Source of the DNA: JAAXKN01 sp036261625
GTDB lineage: Bacteria > Bacteroidota > Ignavibacteria > Ignavibacteriales > SURF-24
Length of the DNA: 64,000 bases
Direction: 5' to 3'
Assembly (NCBI GenBank): GCA_036261625.1
Contig: DATAKL010000011.1
Coordinates: 1-64,000 of the forward strand
Positions within the stretch are counted from its first letter, which is position 1. Each line of letters begins with the position of its first letter. Under the pieces are notes generated by a model. It saw nothing but the letters and a program-made list of their open reading frames with translations. It ran no database searches and was not told where the DNA came from. Positions 36,934 through 45,901 of this stretch are shown piece by piece. Both the position numbers and the translations under genes were made by a program.

Positions 36934-39330
36934 TTATGCGAGTGATTCTTTGGAGCGCCTGAATACTGAGACCAGGAATCCCAGCGTCATTACAAGAACT
37001 CCCAGCCATACAAGCCCGATCAGAGGCTTTACACTGGCTTCTATGGAAAGAATTTCCTTTGGAGCAGTTGTTACCTGACCATCGAGTTTAGAAAGCACCA
37101 GGTTTACTTTGCCTGAGGCATCCATGCCTGCCATCTGAATCCTTAGGTTTGCATCCTTAAGATCCGCAGGCACAAACTCTTTCTGACCGCTTACGGCTTT
37201 CATTAAAGGCTCGGCTTCTACGGACTTTCCGTTAAACTCAACTGCAACTTTGGCGCCTATCTGGAAGTCGCCTCCTGCCATCATCGTAGCCATACCTTCT
37301 TTCGGGAAATTGAAGCCTGCGAAAGTGATCTTTGCTCCTTCAAACTGCGTGGCTTCACCTTTATTCAGTGTTACCTCACTTCCCTTCTGCTGCTGTGAAC
37401 CGTCATCGAAGCTGATAGGCGATACGTAAAAATCTTTTGAGAGCTCGGAAATTATATCCGGTTCCTTCATAAGACCGTTGTTGTACTGGCTGAAGAACAT
37501 TACAGGGGAAACGACTTTCTTCATATTTCCTTTCTGAACCTCTATATCGAAACCGAACTTCTGACCCTCGTCAATCGGATGATATCCCTTGAATGTCAGA
37601 GTGTAGCCGAATGCCTCTTTTGACTCTCCTTTCGGGAGCTCCACGGCCTTCTGTTCTGTTGTAACTGAGGAGCCTACAACGCCAAGCAGGAAAAGGGCTA
37701 TTCCTATGTGGGCTACATACGCCCCCAGCATCGTTTTATTGCCCCGCATTATCCTGTATGCCACCTCTGCATTTACAAACAAGGCAAAGGCTGCTGAGAA
37801 TGTCAGCAGAAGCATCATAAAACCGTGTATTTCGCCGAACATACCCATGAGGGCTGTCAGGACTACAGAGGCAATAACTGAGAACAGCGATTTCTTCAGA
37901 ACTTCACTCCCCTCAGTAAATTTCCATTTCACAAGCAGACTCAGGCCGTTTAAGAGCCCGATTATGATTGCAATCGGCAGGTTCATGTCGTTGTAGAACT
38001 TTGTCTCAACCGAAGTCTTGAACAAGGGAGCCGATGTTCCGACTATAACAATTACAGCTGAGGCCAGAAGTGCAACTGAACCGGTAAAGAGCGCAAGTTC
38101 GCGGTTAAGAAGACTCTTGTATGCTTCAACCTGCTTGGCCAGAAATTTCCAGCGGTAGAGCATCATTCCAAGTCCCAAAAGCGTAAAGCTTAAGATAAGA
38201 ATTACAAGGAAGATATAAACCGAACGGCCCGGATCTGTAAATGCATGCACCGAGGCATCGCCTAAAATGCCGCTGCGTGTAAGGAACGTGCTGTAAAGAA
38301 CAAGCACAAATGTCAGTATGCAGAGCAGCAGGTTTGTCCTGGCAAATTCACCAATTCCGTCGCTGTCTTTCCTGGCAAGGCTTTTCCTCTGGACCAGCAT
38401 CGTGTGGATTGAAGCAACACCTACCAGCCACGGAACGAGGCTTGAATTTTCAACCGGGTCCCAGCCCCAGTATCCTCCCCATCCTAAAACTCCGTAGGCC
38501 CAGTAGCCGCCCAGCATAATTGCAAGCCCCAGGACCATTGCACTCGCCAGCACCCACGGGAAGGCCTGCTTTATCCATTCCTTATATTCATTTTTCATCA
38601 GGGCTGAAAATGCAAATGCAAAAGGAACGGTTGAAAGCGCAAAACCCATGAAAAGAACCGGGGGATGGATCTGCATCCAGAAGTTCTGAAGCAGGGGATT
38701 CAAGCCCTTGCCCTGAATTATAAAGTCGTTTATTGCTATGCCGCTTTTCTGGAGTATCCCGTGCAGCTCTGAACTCATCTTAATGAAACTCTGCCCCGAC
38801 TGCCCGTCCTGGAAGAAGAAGCTCTGCATAAAAGGCATATTAAGAATTGCAGGGTTAATGTTTGCTGCAGAAATGAAATTAGGTTCAGCCCAGATGTAGG
38901 CAAACGGGTTTTTAAGAAGCGGCGAGACCATCATAAGTAAAAATGATGCAGCCAGCGTAAAAATGCTCATTACTCGCGGCTCCAGGTCGCCTCTTTTAGA
39001 AGCATACTGCTGGAGTATGAGGCCTAAGATTACAGTAAAGAATGTCCAGAGGAAGAAGCTCCCTTCCTGCCCGGCATAGAACGTTGAGATCAAAAGCCCC
39101 AATGAAAGTCCGCTTCCGCTGTACTCATAAATATATTTATACTGGTACTGATGAGTAATTATGGCCTGAAGAAAAAGCGTTGCAGCCACGATGACCAGAA
39201 TTGCCATGGCGTGGTAGCTTACTCTGGCAATTTTCAGAGTATTTTCGTGCCCGCGGAAGGTAAGGAAATACATGATCGTGGAGGCCAGTCCGGCTATCAG
39301 AGCCAGGGTAAGTAAAATACTGCCTATCAT
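36934..39330 (-). CDS. ccmF: Cytochrome c haem lyase subunit CcmF
   Basis: CcmF attaches haem from holo-CcmE to apocytochrome c in the inner membrane. The 798-residue polytopic protein has the WWD haem-handling motif WGGYWGWDPVENSSLVPWL (about residues 286-304) and conserved HPP and TRSGILGDASVHAF segments. It is longer than the roughly 650 residues of the E. coli protein, because the periplasmic part before the last helix (about 575-765) is enlarged. It is the last gene of the ccm run and is separated from ccmE by a strong hairpin. No ccmG or ccmH follows. Confidence 0.93.
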   Translation of the reverse strand: MIGSILLTLALIAGLASTIMYFLTFRGHENTLKIARVSYHAMAILVIVAATLFLQAIITHQYQYKYIYEYSGSGLSLGLLISTFYAGQEGSFFLWTFFTVILGLILQQYASKRGDLEPRVMSIFTLAASFLLMMVSPLLKNPFAYIWAEPNFISAANINPAILNMPFMQSFFFQDGQSGQSFIKMSSELHGILQKSGIAINDFIIQGKGLNPLLQNFWMQIHPPVLFMGFALSTVPFAFAFSALMKNEYKEWIKQAFPWVLASAMVLGLAIMLGGYWAYGVLGWGGYWGWDPVENSSLVPWLVGVASIHTMLVQRKSLARKDSDGIGEFARTNLLLCILTFVLVLYSTFLTRSGILGDASVHAFTDPGRSVYIFLVILILSFTLLGLGMMLYRWKFLAKQVEAYKSLLNRELALFTGSVALLASAVIVIVGTSAPLFKTSVETKFYNDMNLPIAIIIGLLNGLSLLVKWKFTEGSEVLKKSLFSVIASVVLTALMGMFGEIHGFMMLLLTFSAAFALFVNAEVAYRIMRGNKTMLGAYVAHIGIALFLLGVVGSSVTTEQKAVELPKGESKEAFGYTLTFKGYHPIDEGQKFGFDIEVQKGNMKKVVSPVMFFSQYNNGLMKEPDIISELSKDFYVSPISFDDGSQQQKGSEVTLNKGEATQFEGAKITFAGFNFPKEGMATMMAGGDFQIGAKVAVEFNGKSVEAEPLMKAVSGQKEFVPADLKDANLRIQMAGMDASGKVNLVLSKLDGQVTTAPKEILSIEASVKPLIGLVWLGVLVMTLGFLVSVFRRSKESLA

Positions 39331-39371
39331 TTATTGCATCCTTTATAGTCGTTAGAAATTTAGAAAAGGTT

Positions 39372-39398
39372 TTCCCTGAGGATATACTCCTCAGGGAA
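39372..39398 (-). terminator. Hairpin between ccmE and ccmF
   Basis: TTCCCTGAGG (39372-39381) and CCTCAGGGAA (39389-39398) form a perfect 10-bp stem with a 7-nt loop. On the minus strand it is followed by AAAACCTTTT. It may be a partial terminator that lowers ccmF expression, or an RNA-stability element. Confidence 0.6.
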
Positions 39399-39406
39399 TA
39401 AAAAAC

Positions 39407-39796
39407 TTACATACCGGAGTTTATCTGCGGCTTACCCTCGTACTTGGATGGGCACTTTGTCAGTACGTCAGTTGCATAGAAGCAGCCATCCTTATATTTG
39501 CCGGTAACAACAACACTCTGTGCGCTTTCGAAGTTATTAGGCATTGTGCCGGCTAAGACAACCTTCATCTCACGCCCGGTCTGATCCTTCATATAAAATG
39601 AAAAAGTCCTGGCTTCCTTATTTTCCTCGTAGTTTTTCTCCCTTACCCAGGTGCCTGTAGCCTTAAAGGTCTTCGCTTTGCCCTCAATCTTGGCAAAATC
39701 GGCCTCATACTGCACGTTTGTCTGTGTAAAGAGGTATATCATTACTCCCAGGAACACTACTATAATAGCGCCGCCGAACATATATTTATTTTTCAT
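39407..39796 (-). CDS. ccmE: Haem chaperone CcmE, CxxxY type
   Basis: CcmE carries haem covalently in the periplasm to the haem lyase. The ATG at 39796 gives 129 residues: a membrane anchor (about 6-24) and an OB-fold domain ending GCFYATDVLTKCPSKYEGK. The haem-binding position, normally His in H-x-x-x-Y, is Cys115 here with Tyr119 (CPSKY). That C-x-x-x-Y form is known from Desulfovibrio and archaeal System I* pathways. A longer frame starts at 39895 but would overlap the whole of ccmD. It begins one nucleotide after the ccmD stop codon. Confidence 0.92.
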   Translation of the reverse strand: MKNKYMFGGAIIVVFLGVMIYLFTQTNVQYEADFAKIEGKAKTFKATGTWVREKNYEENKEARTFSFYMKDQTGREMKVVLAGTMPNNFESAQSVVVTGKYKDGCFYATDVLTKCPSKYEGKPQINSGM

Positions 39797-39797
39797 A

Positions 39798-39950
39798 TTA
39801 AGCCTTGCTCCCTTTGATTTCCTTTTCAATTTGCTTAATTCTCTTGTCCATGCTCTGCAAAAATAAAAAGATTCCGAGCCAAATGACAAGGACAATAAAC
39901 AGAACTATGTAGATCGAATTTGTTTCCAGGAATTTATATAGACCTTCCAA
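39798..39950 (-). CDS. ccmD: Small haem-export subunit CcmD
   Basis: A 50-residue single-span membrane protein, LEGLYKFLETNSIYIVLFIV at the start followed by LVIWLGIFLFLQSMDKRIKQ and a basic tail. CcmD connects the CcmABC exporter with CcmE. The call rests on size, topology (span about 13-32, then a positively charged helix) and position between ccmC and ccmE. The start is TTG (39950-39948), with AGGTGA just upstream; that sequence contains the ccmC stop codon, implying coupled translation. An ATG inside the frame would leave no membrane span. Confidence 0.85.
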   Translation of the reverse strand: MEGLYKFLETNSIYIVLFIVLVIWLGIFLFLQSMDKRIKQIEKEIKGSKA

Positions 39951-39959
39951 GTTGTCACC

Positions 39960-40658
39960 TCAAAGTATGTTTTTAGTTAGTTTATCTTTATAGATAATTG
40001 ATTTGTAGTTTAGCGTCCACATCCAGAAGAACAGTATTGTAAAGGCAATTAAAGATGTAAAGAACACGAGCATCATATTGCCATTCATCTTGAAATTGAC
40101 CACCGGTCCGGCATTGGTGTCGTTGGCACTTCCCGGGTGAAGCCCCGTCATGATCCTGGGCATTATAAAGATAAAAAACGGTACAGTAACGAAGGCTATA
40201 ATTGAATAAACGGCTGAAAGTGCGGCTCTTTTCTCCTCCACTTCAATGGCGCTTCTAAGAGCAAAGAAGGCTCCGTAGATCAAAAGAAGCATAAATATGC
40301 TCGTTTCCCTGGGGTCCCAGTTCCAGTAGCTGCCCCAGTTGAACTTAGCCCATATGGAGCCTGTAACTGTAGCCAGTATGCAGAACATGATCCCTATCTG
40401 TGCTGCGGCAATGGCTTTGGCATCGTCGTCCAGATCCTTATTCTTCAGATATTTAATAGAGTAGACTGTTGAGACCAGAAAGGCAACCACTGTAAGCCAT
40501 GCCGTAGGAACGTGGAAGAAGATAATCTTTGCCTTCTCCTCCAGTCCCGGAATTACGGGAAACTGATACCAGTGGGCAGGATTCTCAACAATTGGAAAGG
40601 AAATTCCCGCAATAATTACAAAAAGCATCAAAATAAAAAGGACGGTCTTCCAAATCAT
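39960..40658 (-). CDS. ccmC: Haem exporter protein CcmC
   Basis: CcmC loads haem onto CcmE and contains the WWD motif WGSYWNWDPRETSIFMLLL (about residues 107-125). It is a 232-residue protein with six predicted membrane segments and the flanking conserved histidines (HVPTAW near residue 49; GLHPGS near 173). It lies between ccmB and ccmD in the same orientation. Confidence 0.94.
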   Translation of the reverse strand: MIWKTVLFILMLFVIIAGISFPIVENPAHWYQFPVIPGLEEKAKIIFFHVPTAWLTVVAFLVSTVYSIKYLKNKDLDDDAKAIAAAQIGIMFCILATVTGSIWAKFNWGSYWNWDPRETSIFMLLLIYGAFFALRSAIEVEEKRAALSAVYSIIAFVTVPFFIFIMPRIMTGLHPGSANDTNAGPVVNFKMNGNMMLVFFTSLIAFTILFFWMWTLNYKSIIYKDKLTKNIL

Positions 40659-40689
40659 AAATAATTCCGATAGTTTGTCTTTAAATATA

Positions 40690-41349
40690 CTAATCTTTCC
40701 ATATAAAATCGAACAAGAGGTAAGAGGCCGTCAGTATTACCACGTTATAGCAGACAAGAACGGTTAACTCCACCAATGATTCTCCAATTACCGTGCCATC
40801 GATCGCGAACTTTGTCAGCTCCAGCAGAATCAGAATAAGGGGTAATAATATAGGAAATGAAAGAACCGGGTATAAAGTTCCTTTGGAACCGGTTTTTGAA
40901 ATAATTGCCGCAATAATTGTACTGGCGGCGGCTATGCCAATGTTCCCCAGCACAAATGCCAGTGAGAAAAGGGCGAAATTCCTGATTATAAATGAGTCGA
41001 AAAGCATCGAATAAAGAACGGCTATTACTATATTCATGGCAAAGACAAGTATCAGGTTAAAGAGAAGCTTGCCGGAGAAAACCGTGTTCGGCGAGGCTAT
41101 CAGGTGAAGCGTTAAGACTGTACCCCTTTCCTCTTCGGAAACAAATGTACGAGATAAGCCCGACATGGCAGAAAAAAATATAACAACCCAGAAAAGCCCG
41201 CCCGTTAAGGTCTCGGATATCTTTTCACTTCCGATTGAAAATAAAATAACGCTTATCGTAACCAGAATGAACATAACAAGTGCATTTATGGCGTAACGCG
41301 TCCTGAGCTCAGAGTGCAGGTCTTTCTTAAAAAGGGCAAATGATTTCAT
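40690..41349 (-). CDS. ccmB: Haem exporter permease CcmB
   Basis: The permease partner of CcmA, 219 residues with six membrane segments. The conserved FFSAMSGLSRTFVSEEERGT region (about 58-77) and LLSFPILLPL-type segment (here LSFPILLPLILI) are typical. It follows ccmA with a 19-nt gap, and the length matches the family. Confidence 0.92.
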   Translation of the reverse strand: MKSFALFKKDLHSELRTRYAINALVMFILVTISVILFSIGSEKISETLTGGLFWVVIFFSAMSGLSRTFVSEEERGTVLTLHLIASPNTVFSGKLLFNLILVFAMNIVIAVLYSMLFDSFIIRNFALFSLAFVLGNIGIAAASTIIAAIISKTGSKGTLYPVLSFPILLPLILILLELTKFAIDGTVIGESLVELTVLVCYNVVILTASYLLFDFIWKD

Positions 41350-41368
41350 GAATTTTTATAAGTCAGTT

Positions 41369-42010
41369 TTATTTTAAATTGTTTTTATAGTTTTCAAGCT
41401 GCAGAACATTCCGGCACAAAGCCAGGTCCGTTTCCTCGTTTGAGGCAATAAGCACCACGCTTGAGGTGCTTTCAGCTTCCACAAGTCTGTAAACCGTATC
41501 TTTTCCGGCCGTGTCCAGATTCGAGGTCGGTTCATCCAGCACCAGGAGCTTCGGGCGGTGCATCAGGGCAAAAATAAACTTCAGGCGCTGCTTCATGCCC
41601 GAACTGTAGGCCTTTACCTCGTCAGTCCGGCGGTCGTAGAGCAGAAAAGCGTTAAAAAGGTAGTCTATTCTTTCCTTATCGTAGTCAATGCCGCGTATTT
41701 TTGCAAAGTGGCGGAGGTTTTCCTCAGCGCTGAACTCATCATACAAAACAAGATACGGGGCTACAAAGCCGATATAATCGTGAAGTTTTTCAATGGGAAT
41801 TTTATTCCCATCACTTATGTGCGAGATTGTCCCTTTAGATGGGCCCAGTATGCCGGTTATGATCTTAACCAGCGTGGATTTTCCGCTGCCGTTATGGCCG
41901 GCAATTCCGTAGGTACCGTTGTTTTCGAATGAAAAATTAATGTCCTTAAAAATTAACCTTCTTCCGAATGTTTTGCCCACAGCCTCCGCTGTCAGTTTAT
42001 AGTCACTCAT
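41369..42010 (-). CDS. ccmA: Haem exporter ATP-binding protein CcmA
   Basis: The ABC ATPase that drives release of holo-CcmE. It has 213 residues: Walker A GHNGSGKST (about 38-46), signature SSGMKQRL (about 135-142), Walker B LLVLDEP (about 155-161), and an H-loop region in which Ser-Asn-Glu replaces the usual switch histidine (VLIASNEETD). The start overlaps the stop of the upstream metalloprotease gene by 8 nt, placing the ccm genes in one transcription unit with bamD and the cargo genes. Confidence 0.9.
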   Translation of the reverse strand: MSDYKLTAEAVGKTFGRRLIFKDINFSFENNGTYGIAGHNGSGKSTLVKIITGILGPSKGTISHISDGNKIPIEKLHDYIGFVAPYLVLYDEFSAEENLRHFAKIRGIDYDKERIDYLFNAFLLYDRRTDEVKAYSSGMKQRLKFIFALMHRPKLLVLDEPTSNLDTAGKDTVYRLVEAESTSSVVLIASNEETDLALCRNVLQLENYKNNLK

Positions 42011-43775
42011 TTTGAATTACAATTTTCCCTTTCTTCAGGCTTCCCTCTGAATCTGTAACATAAAAATAAACTCCCGAAGGCAGTCTGCTGCCTTTGGAAT
42101 CAGAACAATTCCACTGCAAGGTATAGGAATCGTACATAGGAATGATATTTCCACTGCCCGAAAATACTAAATCCATGCTTGAAGTAAAAATTTTAAGAGA
42201 GGCTGAATTCATTTTATTTGGCGCTACCGGCAGGTATACATACTGGTTTTTGCTGTAGTTAAAAGGATTGGGGAATGCAAAATCCAGTTCCGTAATGTTA
42301 AATGTGCCGCCGTTAGCCAGAATATTGTTTAGGATGTCGCTTTCCAGGAAGATATCGGGCTGGTCGGCCGTTATCAGTGAATAATAATTATTTGCTATCT
42401 TTACTGCATTTGCAGCGGCATAGGTGTAAAGTGTCAGCCTTGCATTTTCAGTTATGTCAGGGGCGCCCCCGGAGGTATTTCCCATGTTTGTAATTGCCGA
42501 TTGTACGTCGCCGTTGGTTAAAATAACCACTACTGTGTCAATTGTACTGCCGTTATCTGCCAGGAAACGCACAAAATTATTCGACAGGGGATCTGTAAAA
42601 AGGTCCACCATCTGCTCATTTGATGTCATCGTAAGGGAGTAGTTGGGCCTGAGCAGGGGATAGTTCCGGGCTTCCTTAAAGTACTTCCCCTGCTGGGTTC
42701 TGTAGCCGGTAAAAAAACTCCAGCCGCCGTATGTGTTCATCGCCTGCTTCAGGCTCGAGCTGTGGTGTGCCAGAGCAGTATTCATAGATCTCAGGCTCGA
42801 TTCCTGGCGGAAGTTTTCCCATTCCTCCCTTATAATATCCTTCCCGAAATCGTAATGCTGAAAAAGCATCCAGATAACAGCAGTATACGATTCATTTTTT
42901 GAGTATTTATAAAAAGGCTTGTCGGGCTGATTAAAATAATTTCTTAAGTACTGGTAATAATCATCTACAGTATCAAAAACCAGTTCTTCCATTGCCGTGG
43001 AGGTGCCTTCGTAAAAGTAGAGGTCTTCATCGTTCATCGTGGCGTTATAGCTTCCGATCTGAATGGCATGGTGAAACTCATGGGCTGCCGTAACATACAT
43101 TCCGCCTAGGCCCGTTGTGTAGTAATGCTCACCGGGATTAAAATCGTTATCAATTACCATGTAGCTTGTAGCAGTAAGCCCCTCGGGACCCAGCATTGAA
43201 TCCACCTGTGTGTAGCCGTAATCGCTGATATCCATAAGATAAACGTCATAGCGGTTGTCGCCCCCCTTCCCGTTGTCGGAGGGAGGGGGAAGAAACCCCA
43301 GGTAATTTACCTCGAACTTATAGGCCGAATCCATGGCAATGGCCGCCTGGCGCGCGTTTTCCAGAGGAGACAAAGCCTGATCATAGTTCGGTATGCTGTC
43401 GCCCGTGGTGTTAAAATGTATTCTGAAGAAGCCCGAAGGGGAGATAATGCTAGTCTGAAGCACGGGGCGGTCTTCGAGTATTTTTTCGAGGACAGACTTC
43501 TGAGCGGGTGAAAAACTGCTGAGATTGTTTCTTACCTGCGCAACTAAAGAGAATCCGCACTTGCCGGGGATCTGCTCTTTGACTCTTTGCGGCTCTCCTG
43601 CCCGGGGGGCGGGAGGTAAAGGATGCACTCCTTTCAGATTAAGAAAAGCATTATAAAGCGAGTCCAAATCGGGCTTTGCCTTGCTATCCTGAGCCTGAAG
43701 ACTCAAAGGCAGGATATTCCAGACAAATGCCAGGAAACAGATGGCACTCAGAGCAATTCTTTTATGGTAACGCAT
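42003..43775 (-). CDS. Secreted putative zinc metalloprotease (MXAN_6640-like)
   Basis: A secreted protein of 590 residues with a signal peptide (about 1-28, ending SLQAQ). The zinc-protease motif AAHEFHHAIQ lies near residues 231-240, with a downstream Glu-rich helix (EGTSTAMEELVFD) that fits the MXAN_6640 group. The C-terminus (about 495-590) has a sorting-type domain (FAFPNPFNYSKNQYVYLP, then LPSGVYFYVTD), so it is a probable T9SS substrate. It overlaps the upstream FG-GAP gene by 28 nt and ccmA by 8 nt. The peptidase target is unknown. Confidence 0.78.
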   Translation of the reverse strand: MRYHKRIALSAICFLAFVWNILPLSLQAQDSKAKPDLDSLYNAFLNLKGVHPLPPAPRAGEPQRVKEQIPGKCGFSLVAQVRNNLSSFSPAQKSVLEKILEDRPVLQTSIISPSGFFRIHFNTTGDSIPNYDQALSPLENARQAAIAMDSAYKFEVNYLGFLPPPSDNGKGGDNRYDVYLMDISDYGYTQVDSMLGPEGLTATSYMVIDNDFNPGEHYYTTGLGGMYVTAAHEFHHAIQIGSYNATMNDEDLYFYEGTSTAMEELVFDTVDDYYQYLRNYFNQPDKPFYKYSKNESYTAVIWMLFQHYDFGKDIIREEWENFRQESSLRSMNTALAHHSSSLKQAMNTYGGWSFFTGYRTQQGKYFKEARNYPLLRPNYSLTMTSNEQMVDLFTDPLSNNFVRFLADNGSTIDTVVVILTNGDVQSAITNMGNTSGGAPDITENARLTLYTYAAANAVKIANNYYSLITADQPDIFLESDILNNILANGGTFNITELDFAFPNPFNYSKNQYVYLPVAPNKMNSASLKIFTSSMDLVFSGSGNIIPMYDSYTLQWNCSDSKGSRLPSGVYFYVTDSEGSLKKGKIVIQNE

Positions 43776-45901
43776 TTTTCACTCTTATCCGTATAGACGA
43801 AGTGGTATTTCTTAAAATTCATGTTTTTTACAAAATAGCTTTCAACATTATTGCCTTTGGCCAGTTTTGTTGCAAGCAGAATTCCGGACTTTTTTAACAC
43901 GTCCAGCTTTTCCAGCGCACAGTCGGCATCATTATAGACCAGGAGTTTTTTCAGGCCGTTAAACCTTATTTCGCCCAAAGAAATCATGCTGCTGTTTCTG
44001 ATCTTAAAGGCTGAAAAATTTCCCTTCAGCCTGAGCTTCCGGTTCTTATCTATGCCGGAAATAAAAGCATAATAATTATCAGTATCAAATATAAAATTAG
44101 CAGCGCTGCCCATGTCCTGATTCAGGATATCGCCGGCTATCCAGGGCGTAAAGGCAGCCCCATGTGAGCCGAGCGTAAACTCGCTTACATAACTCTGCTG
44201 ATGCAGTTCCTTATCCAGAAGCAGTTTCTTAAAATACAAACGGCTGCTCCCTTTTTTCCAGTAAAAAATTGAAAACGGACTGTACTCATCTATCCTCGCC
44301 TCTGAAGTGCCGGTCTCCAGTGGCCCCGATAGAAGCGAGGCATACTTGTAATTAAGGTACTCAAAAACCTCCAGGCTTAAGACTCCGTTATTAATTAAAG
44401 CCGCATACAGCCTGGTCCTGCTTTCTCCCCCTGCATTTATTACCTTAAGGTCGGAAACGGGGCCGGATGCATAAAAATTATTTTTTGAAACACTGTTATC
44501 CCTGAAGTTAACGGTTACGGCCTGAATAAGCCGTTTCCCCCTTGAATAGCAATAAAAGGTCTTCTCAAAGGGTTTCCCGCCGGATATTTCAAGATTGGTG
44601 CACGAATCTAGAAGATCAACAGAATAAAAATGGGAAGGGATGCCCCCTTTGTCCCTCAGCATTATATTAAGCGCTGGGCGGAAGCGGTCAATTGCGCAAA
44701 GATCTATTATATCATTGTCCCCGGCATCAAAATATTTTATAGCTCCCGGATCGGCACCAAAGGATAGGCTTACATTGTCCTTAATCACGCTTAGATTGCT
44801 GATAAGATACATCTTGCCCTTCGCATCCAGCGATAAAATGCCGGTCAGGAATTTACTGTAATATGGCGCAATTTCCGAGAGGCCCTCTTTGGAAAGATAA
44901 TTTATCTCCCTGTAGAATGTGCCGTCATCTTTGGAAAAGGCAACCGACATTACCGAGCGGGTCTTATCCAGGTAAGCTATGTCGTTCAGGCCGTCGCGGT
45001 TGAAGTCCGAAATTATAACCTGATCCGGCCTGAAGTCAGTCCTGAGTGTCTGCGACCTTGAAAACGAGGAGACATTGTCCCCAAAGAGAATATGGACCGT
45101 GTTTCCCTGCGCAATTATTACGTCCTGAAGGCCGTCTAAATCGAAGTCGTATGCCAATAAAGAAGAAATCTTCTTACTAGCCTCGATCTGCCTGGCCTCG
45201 TAGAACTCGTCACGGGAATTATTATAAAGGAATATGAGCGAGCTCCTCAGGAGGTCAAAGGCTATAATGTCGGGATAAGAATCGTGGTTTAAGTCGGCCC
45301 ATACAGCATGTGAAAAAATTCTGTTTTTAAGGATCTTTTTTTCCCTGAGGCCCTTCTTCGTTCTTGAAACAAGAGAAAGCCCGTTAAAGGCCTGGCCAAA
45401 GAGGAGCATTTCATCGTGCCCGTCCAGGTTAACGTCCAGAAGGCTCATTCCGCCGGGATAGGAATCCAGCCTCAGGCTGCTTATAAGAGAAGGTGTTCCA
45501 GAATTTGAGATGCTGAGGAAGCCCGCCTTCCGGCTTTTCCTGGATATAAAGGCGCACGTGGTGCCAGGGAGGTTTTTATCTATCGGCTCCAGAAGCGAGA
45601 TCTCCTGACTTAAAAGGCTCCTTTGAGAAGCCTTAAAAGGAGCTTCAGGATGCCCTGAGTAAGCGACCAGTTCTTTTTTCAAGGGATCGAAGAGCACAAG
45701 GTCTGTATATGCATCGCCATTAAAGCTCACGGGGACAAAGCTGCGGAAGCCCCCATGAAGCACAAAGCTTTGATACCTGCAGAAGCCATTGATAGGGACC
45801 TGAGCCGCTGCAGGGCAGAAGTAATGGCTTAGAAGTAAAAGGCTAATTGCTGCCAGGCTTACGCGTTTTAAGTCGATTTTCCCTTCTTTGTAAAGCTTCA
45901 T
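43748..45901 (-). CDS. Secreted FG-GAP/VCBS repeat protein
   Basis: A predicted beta-propeller protein of 717 residues from the ATG at 45901, chosen because a signal peptide follows it (VSLAAISLLLLSHYFCPAAA). Repeats of the form DLNHDSYPDIIAFD, DFDLDGLQDVIIAQ and DFNRDGLNDIAYLD are Ca2+-loop FG-GAP/VCBS blades across about residues 60-330; the second half has weaker copies. There is no sorting domain. A longer frame begins at 45973. The 5' end overlaps the thioesterase gene by 59 nt and the 3' end overlaps the protease by 28 nt, so all are co-translated. The role is unknown. Confidence 0.8.
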   Translation of the reverse strand: MKLYKEGKIDLKRVSLAAISLLLLSHYFCPAAAQVPINGFCRYQSFVLHGGFRSFVPVSFNGDAYTDLVLFDPLKKELVAYSGHPEAPFKASQRSLLSQEISLLEPIDKNLPGTTCAFISRKSRKAGFLSISNSGTPSLISSLRLDSYPGGMSLLDVNLDGHDEMLLFGQAFNGLSLVSRTKKGLREKKILKNRIFSHAVWADLNHDSYPDIIAFDLLRSSLIFLYNNSRDEFYEARQIEASKKISSLLAYDFDLDGLQDVIIAQGNTVHILFGDNVSSFSRSQTLRTDFRPDQVIISDFNRDGLNDIAYLDKTRSVMSVAFSKDDGTFYREINYLSKEGLSEIAPYYSKFLTGILSLDAKGKMYLISNLSVIKDNVSLSFGADPGAIKYFDAGDNDIIDLCAIDRFRPALNIMLRDKGGIPSHFYSVDLLDSCTNLEISGGKPFEKTFYCYSRGKRLIQAVTVNFRDNSVSKNNFYASGPVSDLKVINAGGESRTRLYAALINNGVLSLEVFEYLNYKYASLLSGPLETGTSEARIDEYSPFSIFYWKKGSSRLYFKKLLLDKELHQQSYVSEFTLGSHGAAFTPWIAGDILNQDMGSAANFIFDTDNYYAFISGIDKNRKLRLKGNFSAFKIRNSSMISLGEIRFNGLKKLLVYNDADCALEKLDVLKKSGILLATKLAKGNNVESYFVKNMNFKKYHFVYTDKSEKCVTIKELL

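Noticed and set aside
39797..39895. Longer N-terminus of CcmE
   Set aside because: It lies wholly within the ccmD frame and would put a non-membrane extension before the anchor.
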